A DNA stretch of 64,000 bases from Rhodosporidiobolus odoratus (taxonomy: Eukaryota > Basidiomycota > Microbotryomycetes > Sporidiobolales > Sporidiobolaceae): positions 868,001-932,000 of the forward strand of contig JAOANU010000016.1 of NCBI GenBank assembly GCA_034387635.1, read 5' to 3'. Below the pieces are notes generated by a model, which ran no database searches, was not told the DNA's origin, and saw only the letters and a list, made by a program, of their open reading frames with translations. This document shows positions 25,950-40,397 of the stretch, in pieces (positions within the stretch are counted from its first letter, which is position 1; the number at the start of each line of letters is the position of its first letter). The position numbers were made by a program, and so were the translations under genes.

Positions 25950-27692
25950 GATATATCGGGGTCGAGAGAGGCGAAGAGGGGAAGTTGCGGCGATTACGCG
26001 AGACGAGCTCGAGGTCGCTGAGGGCGGGTCGATGAGTCTATTAGAGACTGTCTGAGGCTCTCCCGCAGAGCCACAGTCAGCAAGATGTGAGGAGTGGTAG
26101 GATCCGTTCAACTTCGCAGGCAAGCTCACGTCCGCAAAAGTCAGACTCGAAGACAGGGGGGTTCTCGTGGTTTGAGAAGGTCACCGTGCTAGGGGGAAAG
26201 TCTTGTCAACAACTGACATATAGCTCCTGATAACATGCACCAGAGCACCGCACTTGAACAGCTGTGTGAGAGGGAAAGGGGAGGGTCCCTCGGGGAACGA
26301 TGCCAATCGTTCGGTGGTCTCGTATTCCAGCTTGCGGTTTCCTTTGGCTTTGTCTTGTGTCCTTACATAGATGCTTTCCTGTCCTCCCGATGAGGTAGGT
26401 AGCTCATCATACTGCTCCGCTTCGATGGTCTCGGAAGCGCAGCTCACAGTCAATCCGCTGCCAATGGCTCAGGCGGGATTCTTTCAACTGTATGCCTTTT
26501 ATGCGCTTGTCCAACACGGGCAGTATAGAAAGCTCGAGTAGTAATGGACTCACGCTGCTCGTCAAGCTCTCATCTGGCGCTTCCCTTCCACTGCGATACA
26601 GACTTCGCCGGTGAACAGAAAAGTGTCTTAGGCCTTCCTATTCCCCCGCGCTTCTCCCAGGCTGACCTGTCACGCTACACTTCTATAAGGCCGGCACCAA
26701 CATCTGCCGCAGGCAATACAGCGCGCCTCCCAGCCTGGATGCAAATGCAGATGCGTCTGGCGGCGTCCTGTATGCCTTGAAGCAGACTAGGCAAGAAAGG
26801 TTTCTACTAGGTGCAGGGTCATGCTCTCATGCTGCACAGAGTAGGATGACCGCTTGTCATATGCTTACAGCGATAGTGATAACGCTGGAGTAGGAGGGAG
26901 AGCACGGCAAGTCAGAGCATTCCTGCGCATCCTTCAAGGCGCATCCCAGTGCAAAAGAAGATCAGCGTAGCTGTCCCTGCAGAGCGACAACATGCTGGAC
27001 GTGCCAGCTGTGAGGGCAGGCCGCGCGCTAGTTTACGAGAGAACATACGACGAGAAGTCAGCCCTGCGGATGCAGCCTATTGAGGACTGGCGCGAGGAAA
27101 AACAGTAGTGTGCTGATCAGCCGTCTGAGAAGCTGCTCTGCAAGGCCAGCAGTCGCCGCAGCGCTTTGAGCACAGCGCAGAGACAAGCTTCGACTGTGCG
27201 ATTGCACGAGTCACCAATTGGACGGAGGCAGAGTGCGGGAGAAAAGGAAAAATACCAGTTGCCATGCACTCCGGCTATCAAGCGCGTACAGGCTCGCTCA
27301 AGATCACTGACATTCCCAATGGCGCAGGAACCTTCCCAGGTGCTGTGAGGTATAGCACGTCCCGCGTGCTTATATCAACGAGAATGTGATGCCGACAACA
27401 TGCGGGCCGTGGAATCCGGATTTCGAGGCGAAATGGTTAAGCGGCAGCGATGATGGACAGCGGCGCGTAGGAGCAAGAGTTGTTTAACAGAACAATAGGC
27501 ACAGAAGCGCACTCGTAGTTTGAGATGACGAAGATAAAGGTACGCGGTCAAGCTCGAGCCAATTTTTGAGCGGAGGAGCCAGAGGAGCCAGGCGACAGTC
27601 GGGTCCTTCTCCCCCATCCCCCTACAAAAGAGCATCCGGCTCAGTTCCCTGCTCCTTATAACCACCCAAACAACGAAACCATCAAACAGCAG
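25950..27692. other. Long gene-poor stretch between divergent UTP20 and DED1
   Basis: At 1.74 kb this is by far the longest interval without a supported gene. It should contain both promoters and 5' leaders. The largest open frames are a minus-strand 90-codon frame at 26181-26453 and a plus-strand 78-codon frame at 26544-26780; neither has domains, clear splice context or family-like sequence. Base composition is less GC-rich than the neighbouring coding DNA. Pyrimidine-rich sequence and CCTTATAACC around 27650-27665 lie just before the DED1 start. I see no tRNA, rRNA or transposon remnant. Confidence 0.45.
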
Positions 27693-30216
<2,524 letters not shown>

Positions 30217-31096
30217 ACGTGTCAAGATCCCCTCTGATCATTCCTCGTTTCGACTTTTCCTTTCTATGCGCCAGTCTTCCTTTCCCTCTCCTGTTGCGCC
30301 TTCAACTTCTGGGTTCCAGCTTCTTCCCTCTTCGAACGTCCGTTTCAGCACCTCCTACATATCGGCCGTACACGCATTTACAGCAACACCTTTCAGCATC
30401 GACTAATTCTTCGTTTTCTCCCATGGACAACTAATCATCGACGGCATACTTGGGCGATTCTCACCCCTATCGCTGCGCACCCTGTATCTACCCTGCCGGA
30501 GTTCTTTGTTGGACTATCTGCACTCCCATCGCGCGCGGCCTTACCCGCCTCCCCATTCTTCCTTCGCAAAAATAGACTCGCCCCCGACCGCCTCTTACCG
30601 TCGCCCTTGTCCCCCCTCCCCCTCCCTTCAATTTCACATCACGACGAAGACTTCCGATGCCCCACCTACGCGCGCGCTCCTTCTGGGCTGGCTTCTCCCT
30701 CGACTTCTCTAGACTCCCCAATACCCATTTCTCGAAGCCATCCCCCCCTGCCCCTCCCGCGTGTAACCACACCAGCTTGTTGCAAAGTAGACGCAGTACG
30801 TACATGTAGTGTAATAGGTGTCATTGTTTCCATTCAGCTCGCCTGTCGAACGCTCGCGAGGAACAGTCGAATCGATCGCAACAGCTCTGCAGCGCGGGTT
30901 CTTTTCCGAACGATTGTACTGTGTTTATGCCCGGTTGACGACGATGGCAGGTAAGAATAGCATTGCGCAGCGAAAACCCCAGAAACCCGGATCAATATAT
31001 CGACCTAGCTCAACGCAAGAACCCGAGGAAACCCCTTCAGTAAAGAGAGAAAAAAGAAGAACCCGGTGTCGAGGACAAGTAAAGACGGGGACGCCA
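30217..31096. other. Intergenic between convergent DED1 and WSC gene
   Basis: About 880 bases between two converging genes. The first part is pyrimidine-rich and likely the DED1 3' UTR. Open frames on both strands (for example 30488-30805 minus and 30818-31258 plus) carry no recognisable content and look like chance frames. I see no RNA gene. Confidence 0.4.
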
Positions 31097-32608
31097 TTAC
31101 TGTTGCTGGGAGAGGAACGAGATCAGCTTCCGCTGGGTAGAGCGCGAACGCAAAGGAAGGCAGAGGCTTACGACGATGGTGGCATTGCGAGCCGGAGCCG
31201 ACTTCCAGAGGGAAAGAGCAGCGTTTCCACCGCAGGACTGGAGGGGCGCGCCCTGTAGACGAAGGCGATCCAATCGGCCAAGAGTACGGACAGGATACGA
31301 AGCAAAGAATTTTGGAAACGCGGAGAGAAAAGCCAGCGCACCTTGCAAGCGTACTCGCATTTGTCCTCTGAAAGAACGGCACCCGAGCTCAGGCTGGTGT
31401 CCCACCTGCACTCACCGTAGTCTGCAATGTGGAGGAAGCGTCAGCCTGCGCGAGAAACCCGAAGTGAAGGAGAGACCAGACGAAGGCGGAGGGCAAGTTA
31501 GGCGCGGACAAGAACGCACAGGAGAGGGCGCAGTAAGTGGCGTTCTTGGCCTTGCAGGCGTCAAGACAGCCAGTCACAGTACCAGCAGGGTTGGCGACAC
31601 TGTTCTTGAGCGCACGGACATTGCCGACGAGGTCGGACCAGCCTGCAAAGGTAGAGAGGTCAGTCTTCTTGCGAAGTAGGTGCACGGGAGGAGCGATGGC
31701 ACACAGCTCTGGTACTCGTACCCAGCGTAAGAAGCGAAGGCCTCGTTCGGGGAATGCTTGTAGGCCTGCGTGCATCTCCGACAATCAGCATGAGAAGCTC
31801 TACAGGCGGAGGGGAAAAACGAACAGCCGGCGTGATGTAGACGGTCATCTGTTCAAGCGTAGCCGAGGAAGCATGCATGTCAGCTCAGAGCTCGTCTCGG
31901 AGACGCCGCGAAACGGTTGAGAAGGGACACAACAGAGTGTGCTGTCATAATAGGCAGGAAAAGGACGAGGTATGAAGGTGCGCGAGACGAGCGGTGCTTA
32001 CGGCATTCGAACCACCGCAAATAGCCGATGCGTCGTTCTTGCAAGCAAGGTTGCACCTGCTCGAGTCGAGGGCGGGGTTCCTGCCGTCGAAGGTAAGGCC
32101 ACCGTAGCATTCACCTGTGAGAGAAGGAGGTTCGGTCAGACGATGAGAAGCTAGACAGAAGGTAACGTGAGCTTACCCTTGTACTCGATACCGCAGACGG
32201 GGAAGCCGGCGGCGCCGCACTGAGGAGGGCGAAGGAAAGGCAAGTTGAGAAGGTCAGCCAGATATCTTCGGTAGCCTTGTGGCAGATGGGAAGCATGGGT
32301 GAGGGCGGACGCCGCAGATGGCGAGAGACAGTATACTACGAAAGCCGAAGCGGAGGAGGCGGTACGGGGCAGGGCTGAGGTAGAATGAAAACGGGAGGAG
32401 GGCAAGAAAGGAAGAGACGCACGGCAGACAGGCAAGACTCGACGGTACTGTTGGCAGACAAAGCGTTCGGAAGAGCGTGGCCACCGAACTTGTTGTCCTG
32501 CCAGCATCCAGCAGCCTGCCACCCGTCAACTTGGCGGACGGCGGCGGTTGCGCCAGCGGAGACGAGACTGGCAGAGCCAGCGAGGAGGGCGAGCATGTTG
32601 CAGTGCAT
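31097..32608 (-). CDS. Small secreted protein with two WSC domains
   Basis: Starts MHCNMLALLAGSASLVSAGA, a plausible signal peptide. The first WSC-type carbohydrate-binding domain follows: GWQAAGCWQDN, ALPNALSANSTVESCLSAC, GFPVCGIEYKGECYGG, SRCNLACKNDASAICGGSNA. A linker (MTVYITPA, YKHSPNEAFASYAG) leads to a second, more divergent copy: GWSDLVGNVRALKNSVANP, GTVTGCLDACKAKNATYCAL, SYYGECRWDTSLSSGAVL, SEDKCEYACKGAPLQSCGGN, then AALSLWKSAPARNATIV and a short end (QQ, stop at 31099-31097). About eight exons join to roughly 230 residues. The six to eight Cys spacing in each copy matches WSC domains, which bind cell-wall polysaccharide. There is no membrane helix or GPI signal, so a secreted or wall-associated protein is more likely than a Wsc stress sensor. 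Its cellular role is not known. Confidence 0.78.
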
Positions 32609-33295
32609 GGCGACGAGGTGTGGAAAAGGCGAGGAGGCGGAAAGTGAGGAGAGTGGTGACGGCGTGAGTGAGATAATATGAAGGAGAAAAGAGAGATGAA
32701 GAAGGCGATGTCGCGTTGAAAAAGCTGGCAGCGCTCAGACAGCAGCGCAGATTGCCGTCGACATGATCGCCATAGAGCGTACCTACGCACATGCAAATCC
32801 GCACTGTGTCGACGGTTGGACTCCTGCGTGGCTTGGAGAAGCGATCGACCTTTGGGAGGAGTACCGTGCTCTCGGGAGTTGCCTTTGACGGCGGGCAGGT
32901 CAAAACAGGATTCGGGAGTCGGTCAGTGCGGAGGCTGTTCTAGACGGCATGAGACTATTCGTCGAGGATGCACGATCGAGAATTCAATGTAGAAGACACA
33001 TTTGCTCCGGCCTTTCTGGAAGGACGGGTCTGCGGAACAATGGAATGAGCACGGGCCTCGCGAGCGATGCGACGAAGAAGCGGCACCCGGCACTGCAAGT
33101 AGAGACAGTGATCATTGGACTATTTTACAGAGGAAGTCCGGCCGCAATGTCGCTCGGGAAAGCGCCAGTCAAACGCGAGTAGGAGCGGGCGCATTGTTGT
33201 CCGGCTTGGAGTAAAGCGCGCTCTGCCACTATACACGCGGCAAGGACAGATCTCTCCAAGATATGAATGACGGTCTACGAGAGACCAAGACGTGC
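32609..33295. other. Intergenic: WSC gene promoter and POP3 3' region
   Basis: No gene is supported. Roughly 690 bases upstream of the WSC gene and beyond the POP3 stop. Antisense-looking frames overlap the WSC first exon but have no family-like content. Confidence 0.4.
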
Positions 33296-35147
33296 CTAGT
33301 CCCCCGCTACGTAGACGTCCGCCCTTTCCTGCTCCGCCTTGCCGTCATCCAGCTTGCGGCGCTGTGCCTGTCGTGCCGCGTCTTTCCATTCCCTTTTCTG
33401 CTTCTTCTTGGCGATGTTGGCTGCCTTGGGGTTGAGAGGCGCCGAAATGCGGACGTGCTTGATGTGAGTAGGGATGAAACGGCTGGATGGGGTGTTTGCG
33501 GCTGCGACGAAACGAGCTGGAGTGGATGGGAGCGGGTTTGAAACATGCGGGACAAGCCATGACGCGTTCAGCGGAGTAGTGGACTGCTCAACCAGGGAAA
33601 GTAGGGAAGAGATGCCGAGGGCGGAGGACTGCAAAAAGATACAGTCATGCCTTGCGATCGATTGTGGCGAAAGGTGAGAGCACGTACCGAAAGACCAATC
33701 GCTGCTACCCTTCGCAGGCCCAGTGCGTCTGCGAGTTTCCTTTCCGCCCCTACATCGAGCGGGACGATAAGTACCTTCGTCCCAACCGGTCTCTTCTCGG
33801 TTCCTTTCTCGCCCATCACGACATCTTCTGCTCCTTCGCTTGGCGCAGCATGCCTCAAGACGGAGTCGAGCGCCTCCTGTACGCCGTTGGCCGCAGCAAC
33901 GAGACTGGGGAGATGGGCGACGAGGGAAGGCGGGTTGATGTCCGGTTTGCAGACGAAGACGAGATCGACAAGAGGGGTGGTCGGAGCTTCCGGCTGATTC
34001 GGAATCTCTCCCTCAACGGTTGAAGGCCCGACATGGGAAGGGCCGGTAATGAGTTTCTCGTCGCCATTAGCTTGTCCAACTTGCCCCGGTTTCTTCGCCT
34101 GCGCGGTCTCGCCCTTCGTGCTGCCTGTGCTGCCCTTCTTGGCAGTGGGCATTGGCTTCAGCCGACGTGCCTCCGAGTTTACGAGCATCTGCCAGCTTCC
34201 GCTGGTCGTCGCGGGTGGCAGGAGGTAAGGCGGTGCAGAGTTGGGCGACGGAGAAGGAGCGGGGTGAGACGCAAATTTATAGGCCGCCAGAGAGCGTAAA
34301 GACGGCGGAGCCCGAACGACGTGCGCGCCAGGAGGGATTGCGCTCGGGATAGAGGACGACTTGCGACGACGCTGGCGGGGCCGCCCAGGTGCCCGAGGCA
34401 TCTCGACTGGTGCAGCTTCGAGAGGTGCAGCGGCGGCATCGCCGAGCTCCCACCTGCCCCATCGAACTCGAGTCTCGAGTGCCCTGGTCACCTCGTTGAT
34501 CCCTACGACCAGATGCGAGAGGACGGCGGGTGGTGGCAAGGGGGGCGGCGAGCCTGTCTTGTCGGTCACCGCGTGTGCCTTGGAATCGGGTATGTCATAG
34601 GTCTGGGAGGATCGGGTGGTAAGGGAATGAACAGAGGAGGAAGAGGCGGTGGGAGGGCCGTCCGTGTCGACGAGTTGTGGAGGCGCTTCTGCACGTTGTG
34701 ATTCCACCGTCAGTGACTGCCTGACTCGTACTTACAGAGACCCGCACCTTCGGCTGTATCCGCTGCCTTTTTTTGCTTCTCTGCACTGTTCCCAGACGGG
34801 CGATTCTTTCCTCTCCGTCTCGCATGCTCGTCTAGCCTCCAGTCTGCGATGCTCCGTCCGTCTTCAGCTGTCGACTCGGACAGCAAGGTGAGGAGTTCAT
34901 CGAGAATAGCCTGACGAGTTGCAGAAGGAAGGGGAGGCCTGTCGAGGAAGAAAGTGTCAACAATCATGACGGTACAAGAGGGAGAAGGGGAAACGTACCA
35001 CTGTACACTGAGAGGATTGTTCAATACTGTCCTATAGACAGTCTTGCGTTGTTCACTTTGTCCAGTTGAAGAGTTTCCCTTTGAACGAGAGCGGACTGAA
35101 GTTCCAACGTCGGCCGTACGAGCAGCGTCGGCTGCATGGGGTGGCAT
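33296..35147 (-). CDS. POP3: RNase P / MRP protein subunit Pop3
   Basis: Protein subunit of nuclear RNase P and RNase MRP (tRNA 5' processing, rRNA processing), related to Rpp38 and the L7Ae fold. The start at 35147 gives MPPHAADAARTADVG, then KTVYRTVLNNPLSVQW joined across an intron to PPLPSATRQAILDELLTLL. The NP-x-VQW-P signature is typical of Pop3 and settles this start over an internal ATG at 34967, which lies inside the intron. The middle is a long Ser/Pro/Ala/Lys-rich insert. The L7Ae-like core follows: PLVDLVFVCKPDINPPSLVA, ANGVQEALDSVLRHAA, KVLIVPLDVGAERKLADALG and LRRVAAIGLS. The final exon has FIPTHIKHVRISAPLNPKAA and a basic tail, stop at 33298-33296. It is longer than yeast Pop3 because of the low-complexity insert. 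Confidence 0.85.
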
Positions 35148-35300
35148 CCTGACTGTAATACTGTACTCTGTTTAACGCTTTCCAACCTGCGCAAGTCGAC
35201 GTGAGGGATCGAAGCAACAAAAAGTTGGACTCCAATTCTTCATCTCTTACGTCGAATATCGACTTTACAACCCCACAAGCAGAGTAAGGGATTCGCTAGG
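35148..35300. promoter_or_regulatory. Short shared promoter region between POP3 and DPH1
   Basis: 153 bases separate two divergent start codons. It includes TATTGGA-free, moderately AT-rich sequence with no clear TATA box. Both products serve translation (RNase P/MRP and diphthamide on eEF2), so co-regulation from this interval is plausible but is inference. Confidence 0.45.
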
Positions 35301-37215
35301 ATGGACCTAAACACCCCCCGTGGCCCGCCTGTACCCAAGACTACTCGCAAGCGCTTCGTTGGACGGTCTTCTCCCCGTCCTTCCACTTCCTCATCTTCCA
35401 ATCCAGTTGTCGCCCTTCACTCGCTCAAACAGAAGGAAGAAGTCGACCCGCTGCTAGAAGCTGCCGTCTCCGCCCTCTTGCCAGCCAACTACAACTTTGA
35501 AGTGGCCAAGTCGGTCGCCCAAATAAAGAAGAACGGGTCAAAGAGGGTCGCACTGCAGATGCCAGAAGGATTGGCCATGTATGGATGCGCTCTGGTGGAC
35601 GTCATTGAGCGGTTCAGTGGGGTGGAATGCGTCATCATGGGCGATGTCACCTACGGAGCATGCTGCATCGACGATTACACGGCGAGGGCACTAGGGTGCG
35701 ACATGATGATCCACTACGGCCACAGTTGCCTCGGTGCGTCCTCCCAGTTCGACTCAGACGTCAGAAATAGCGGCTGAGATTCTCCTTTTCTCGGCAGTCC
35801 CCGTCGACACGACCACCATCAAGACCCTCTACGTTTTCGTGGAAATCTCCGTTGACCGGCCTCACCTCGCCGCCACCGTCCGGCTCAACTTCCCTCACTG
35901 CATCCCACCTCGCTCATCTTCGGCCCTATCGAATGCATCCCTCGCCAAAGGAAAAGGGCCGGAACTGGAGATCTCGATCGAGCCTCCTTCGTCTGCCACC
36001 ACTTTTTGCACCAAGTGTGCCTCTTCCGGCTGCTCCTCGACGACAAAGCCGGACACACAGGAGGCGGCGGATGCAACTGTACCCAAGACCACCAAGCTGG
36101 CCGTAGTGGGGACAATCCAGTTCGTCGCAGCGGTACAAGGCTTGAAAGCGGACCTAGAAACGGAGGAAGCGGTTCAGCAACAGCGCCTAGCGATCGAGGC
36201 ACCACAGACGGGCACGGAAGGAGCCGAGGCGGAAGCGGGCGCAGATGAGCCAGCGGCAAAGCAGCGCTTCGAGATTGTCGTGCCGCAGGTCAAGCCGCTT
36301 TCCCCCGGCGAAATTCTTGGGTGCACCGCGCCTCGACTGGCACCGGACGTCGATGCTTTGCTGTATGTAGTGTTGCTACTCTTCGCTATGTCACACTGCT
36401 TACCTCGGCCCTCCTCGCAGCTATGTCGGCGACGGTCGCTTCCACCTCGAGTCTATCATGATTGCCAATCCATCCGTCCCTGCCTTCCGTTACGCCCTTA
36501 CCCTTACACCAAGCGCCTTTCTCGCGAGCTGTACGATCACGAGGAGATGCGGCAAGTACGAGGGCAAGCGGTGGCGACGGCGAGGGATAGCTTGACGGTT
36601 GCGCCGAAAGAGGGCGACCGGAAGGACGCTTGGGCGGTTGTGTTGGGCACACTTGGCCGACAGGGGAATTTGCGGGTGCTCAAGGTGAGCTACCTCTTCC
36701 CACCTTCGACCCTTGCGAGGACTCGGCTGACTCTCCCTTTAATACAGTCTGTCACGAAACACCTTGAAGCGCCTCCTTCAGCCAGTTCGACAGCACTCAT
36801 CCCCTCCTCTCCCCTTTCCTCCACACCCTTCATCCCCATCCTACTCTCCGAACTCTCCCCCGCCAAACTCGCTCTCCTGACCGGCATCTCAACCATCGTC
36901 CAAACCTCCTGCCCACGCCTCTCTATCGACTGGGGGTACGCTTTTTCGCGCCCCCTCCTCTCACCCTACGAAGCCGCCGTCGCTCTCGGCGTTCACGGCG
37001 CTCGAGGGTGGAAAGACATGGGTCTAGGTGAGGGAGAACGGGCCAAAACGCTCGAGAATGGGAGGAGGGGGGAAGAGGATTACCCGATGGACTTTTATGC
37101 GGATGGGAGTCTGGGAGAGTGGACGCCGAGGTTTGGGATGGGGGTTAGGAGGGCGGGTGGGGAGAAGGGGAGACCGGTGCCGAAGAGTAGGAGGGCGGCG
37201 AGGGCGACGGCGTAG
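35301..37215 (+). CDS. DPH1: Diphthamide synthase subunit Dph1 (apparent frameshift)
   Basis: First enzyme of diphthamide synthesis: a radical-SAM-like [4Fe-4S] protein that, with Dph2, moves a 3-amino-3-carboxypropyl group to a His of elongation factor 2. Exons: 35301-35733, 35798-36362, 36421-36684 and 36748-37215. The three cluster cysteines are in place: [23 protein letters not shown] and [14 protein letters not shown]. Other landmarks are [70 protein letters not shown] and [10 protein letters not shown]. The exon sum is 1,730 bases, not divisible by three. After [20 protein letters not shown] the homologous reading continues as [15 protein letters not shown] only in another frame, with five extra bases at 36494-36501 and no usable intron. 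Either the gene is broken, a polymorphism exists, or the assembly has an error. The C-terminus is Arg/Gly-rich. Confidence 0.9.
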
Positions 37216-38706
37216 AAAACGGCAAATTTGTCAGGTGCGCCCTTCTCTGAAGGATTCACGGGAGAGGCATATCGAGACTCTTTACGGTATGCATCGTCAA
37301 TCGCGCCGCCTCGTCGCAGACGATTACTAGTTGATTGGAAGTCTTTTGCTGCCCTTGCCCACGTGCTACAGAGCTCCCGGGAGAATGCCGAGCGCAATTG
37401 AGCCAGTAGAGACGACGAGCACAGGACGTCGCTAGGAGCGCTGAGCTGTGTTCATTGAGAGTCGCAAAAGCGACCCGCAAAGGAGAGTAGCAGGGCTGTC
37501 TTGCAGGCGCCAGAGGGACCGAGAAGAGCAAGAAAAGCGTATGCACAAGGGCAAGGCAAAGGAGCAACGGGGTGAGCCATCCCCCAGTGCTTGTCTAGCC
37601 AAGACGCCTCATATGTCCTTCCATCCTCGACGCTTGCCTGAACCCAAACACCAACCTTGCGACCCGAAGAATCTCAGTCGTCCGTATCTCAGCACCCCAA
37701 CCCGCCCCGCCTCCCCGAAGGGAAACGAGGCGAGGGGACTCTGCTAATGTAGATAAGAATAAAAGAGTATGATCATCATTGTGATTCTTCGGGTCGCCTG
37801 GGTTTGGTGTCTGAGGGCGGGAGGAGAAGGAGGAGTAGTCATCGCGCGAGGGTTGACCATTGCCTGAGCGAGTGGTGAGAAGCGGAAGCTGAGCATGAAG
37901 GAGGAGCGAATAGATGCCTCTGCGGACTCGCGAGGTCGCGTACTGAGGTTGAGGGTGATGTCGAAAAGTCGACCAAGATGGCGGCTGGTAGCGGGAACGA
38001 CGGCCGACGGGACAGAGCTGGCAAGTTGTTCAGATTGGCGAGATTGTGCCATGCGTGCATGCTGGACTATCAGACAAGGGAGCGAAATCGGAGAGGGAGA
38101 AGGGAAAGGGAGAAGGAGGAAGAGAGGAAGAGAGGACAAGCTGGGGGGAAGGCGAAGGCACTTTGGTCTTTCCACACCTCAGTGTCCGCGTGATCCAGGC
38201 GTACGCTATACTCAACCAGCTTGCTGTCAAAGCTATCCAGTGCTGACCCTTGATACTTGTCCATACTCCACCGCCTTGAATTATCCCCTCCCCTTCGACA
38301 TCGAATTCTCCCCCCGCCATTTCGACTCGCTCATCTCCCTCACTCGGCACCCTGCAGTTGGTAGGCTGCTTTTACTCAATATAGACGACACTCGGCGGAC
38401 CCTTGAATGCACATCGGGAGTCGGCGAGCAGGGCGGCAGGGGCGTCGTCGAGCTTGGATGGGCAGAGGGCGAATGGACGGCAGCAGCGACATGGGGAGGC
38501 TATGCACTGCCGAGAAGGCTTGGGGAAAATGCTGCTGGCGCGAGCTGCAGCACGCTGGAGGAAGAATCGGGCGAGGAGGACGCAATACGGCCAATCCGCC
38601 ATTCACTACCACTGCGCCCGCCAACCTCAGCTACACTCGCTAACTCCCTCTCTCCTCCCCTGTTCCTCCTTTCGCCCCTTTCCGCGACTCTTTGCGCAAC
38701 AGCAAC
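37216..38706. other. Intergenic between DPH1 and RPS18
   Basis: About 1.5 kb upstream of RPS18. Overlapping open frames run on both strands (for example 37744-38175 minus and 37895-38875 plus), with no recognised domain and sequences dominated by Ser, Arg and Pro as expected from chance frames in this composition. The region holds the inverted repeat at 37659-37797 and, further on, the RPS18 promoter, which ends in a pyrimidine-rich leader (TCCCTCTCTCC region near 38645). Confidence 0.45.
37659..37797. repeat. Inverted repeat able to form a long hairpin with an inner stem
   Basis: A perfect 15-base arm (GCGACCCGAAGAATC at 37659-37673) is repeated as its reverse complement at 37783-37797. Beyond it the arms stay imperfectly complementary for about 18 more bases (ACACCAACC side against GGTTTGGTGT side). 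Within the loop, CCCCGCCTC (37705-37713) can pair with GAGGCGAGGGG (37727-37737), closing on CCCGAAGGG. It could be a structured 3' UTR or terminator element of DPH1, or an unannotated structured RNA. No known RNA family is recognised. Confidence 0.6.
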
Positions 38707-39617
<911 letters not shown>

Positions 39618-40397
39618 TTGGGTTAAATTCACTTTGGCATCTACCTGTCGTTCGTGCGTGCATCGAAGATTCTTCTCGCTCGCGATGCCATGCACACTCC
39701 TTTAAGCGAGAGAGACTCCCCATGCTCTCACGTCCACGCTGCTGCTTGACCGCCTGTAACCCGCCTCGGTACCCTTCCTCGCTACCCTTCCTTTCTCGTG
39801 CTTCCGTCGCTCCCTCTCTCCTTCGTGCGTCTCGTTTATCGCTATCCATCGATTCATCGATCTTGTTGGAACACCGTGCTGAACAACGGAGTTGCCGTCG
39901 ACCCTCCTTTTCTCCCGAAGTCTATTATCTTCTTCCGCTCGATCGGGCTCGTAGCATACGCAATCCACAATCCACGATCTTTCCTACCTGTCAGTTCAGC
40001 AGCGCGCAATAGCCGCGCGCGAGTCGCCATTGTTGTTCACGCCGTATGTTTTTTCCGCATTATTGACCTTCTCATCCTGAGTCCGCTCTTCCCTCTGGCT
40101 TGGGTGCGCAGAGCATCATGGTCCGCGCAGCCATACATTGCTGCCTGAGGGGCACAGTACGAGGATTACCGTGAGAGTTTCGTCCGTCCGCACCGTCACA
40201 GACTGTTTACTGACATTTCTACGCACCTGTGTATACTACTCCGCTAGTGGCCTCTGGTTCTCAGCGCTGCTCAGATACGTCTTCTCCGCTGATCCTGGAC
40301 CGCAAAAGCAGACGAAGCGAGAGCGCGAGTCTGGCCGACCTCGCGACTTCCTGTTCTTCCCTCTCTTTCTCTTCTCTTTCACAGCAAACCACCCCTC
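39618..40397. other. Intergenic between RPS18 and the orphan gene
   Basis: About 780 bases, pyrimidine-rich on the plus strand. It should include the RPS18 3' UTR and the next gene's promoter. A 116-codon frame (39798-40148) starts with a hydrophobic run but has no family-like content. I see no tRNA or snoRNA signature. Confidence 0.4.

Noticed and set aside
31980..32010. GGTTCGAAT-like tRNA B box on the minus strand
   Set aside because: It lies in a WSC exon coding GGSNA, and no A box or cloverleaf arms surround it.
34900..34967. POP3 start at 34967 (MIVDTFFLDRPP)
   Set aside because: This ATG lies within an intron; splicing restores the conserved NPLSVQW-PPLP sequence and uses the ATG at 35147.
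35734..37215. A 493-codon frame that could be taken as a separate gene
   Set aside because: It begins inside the first DPH1 intron and merely reads through DPH1 exons and introns; the true product is DPH1.
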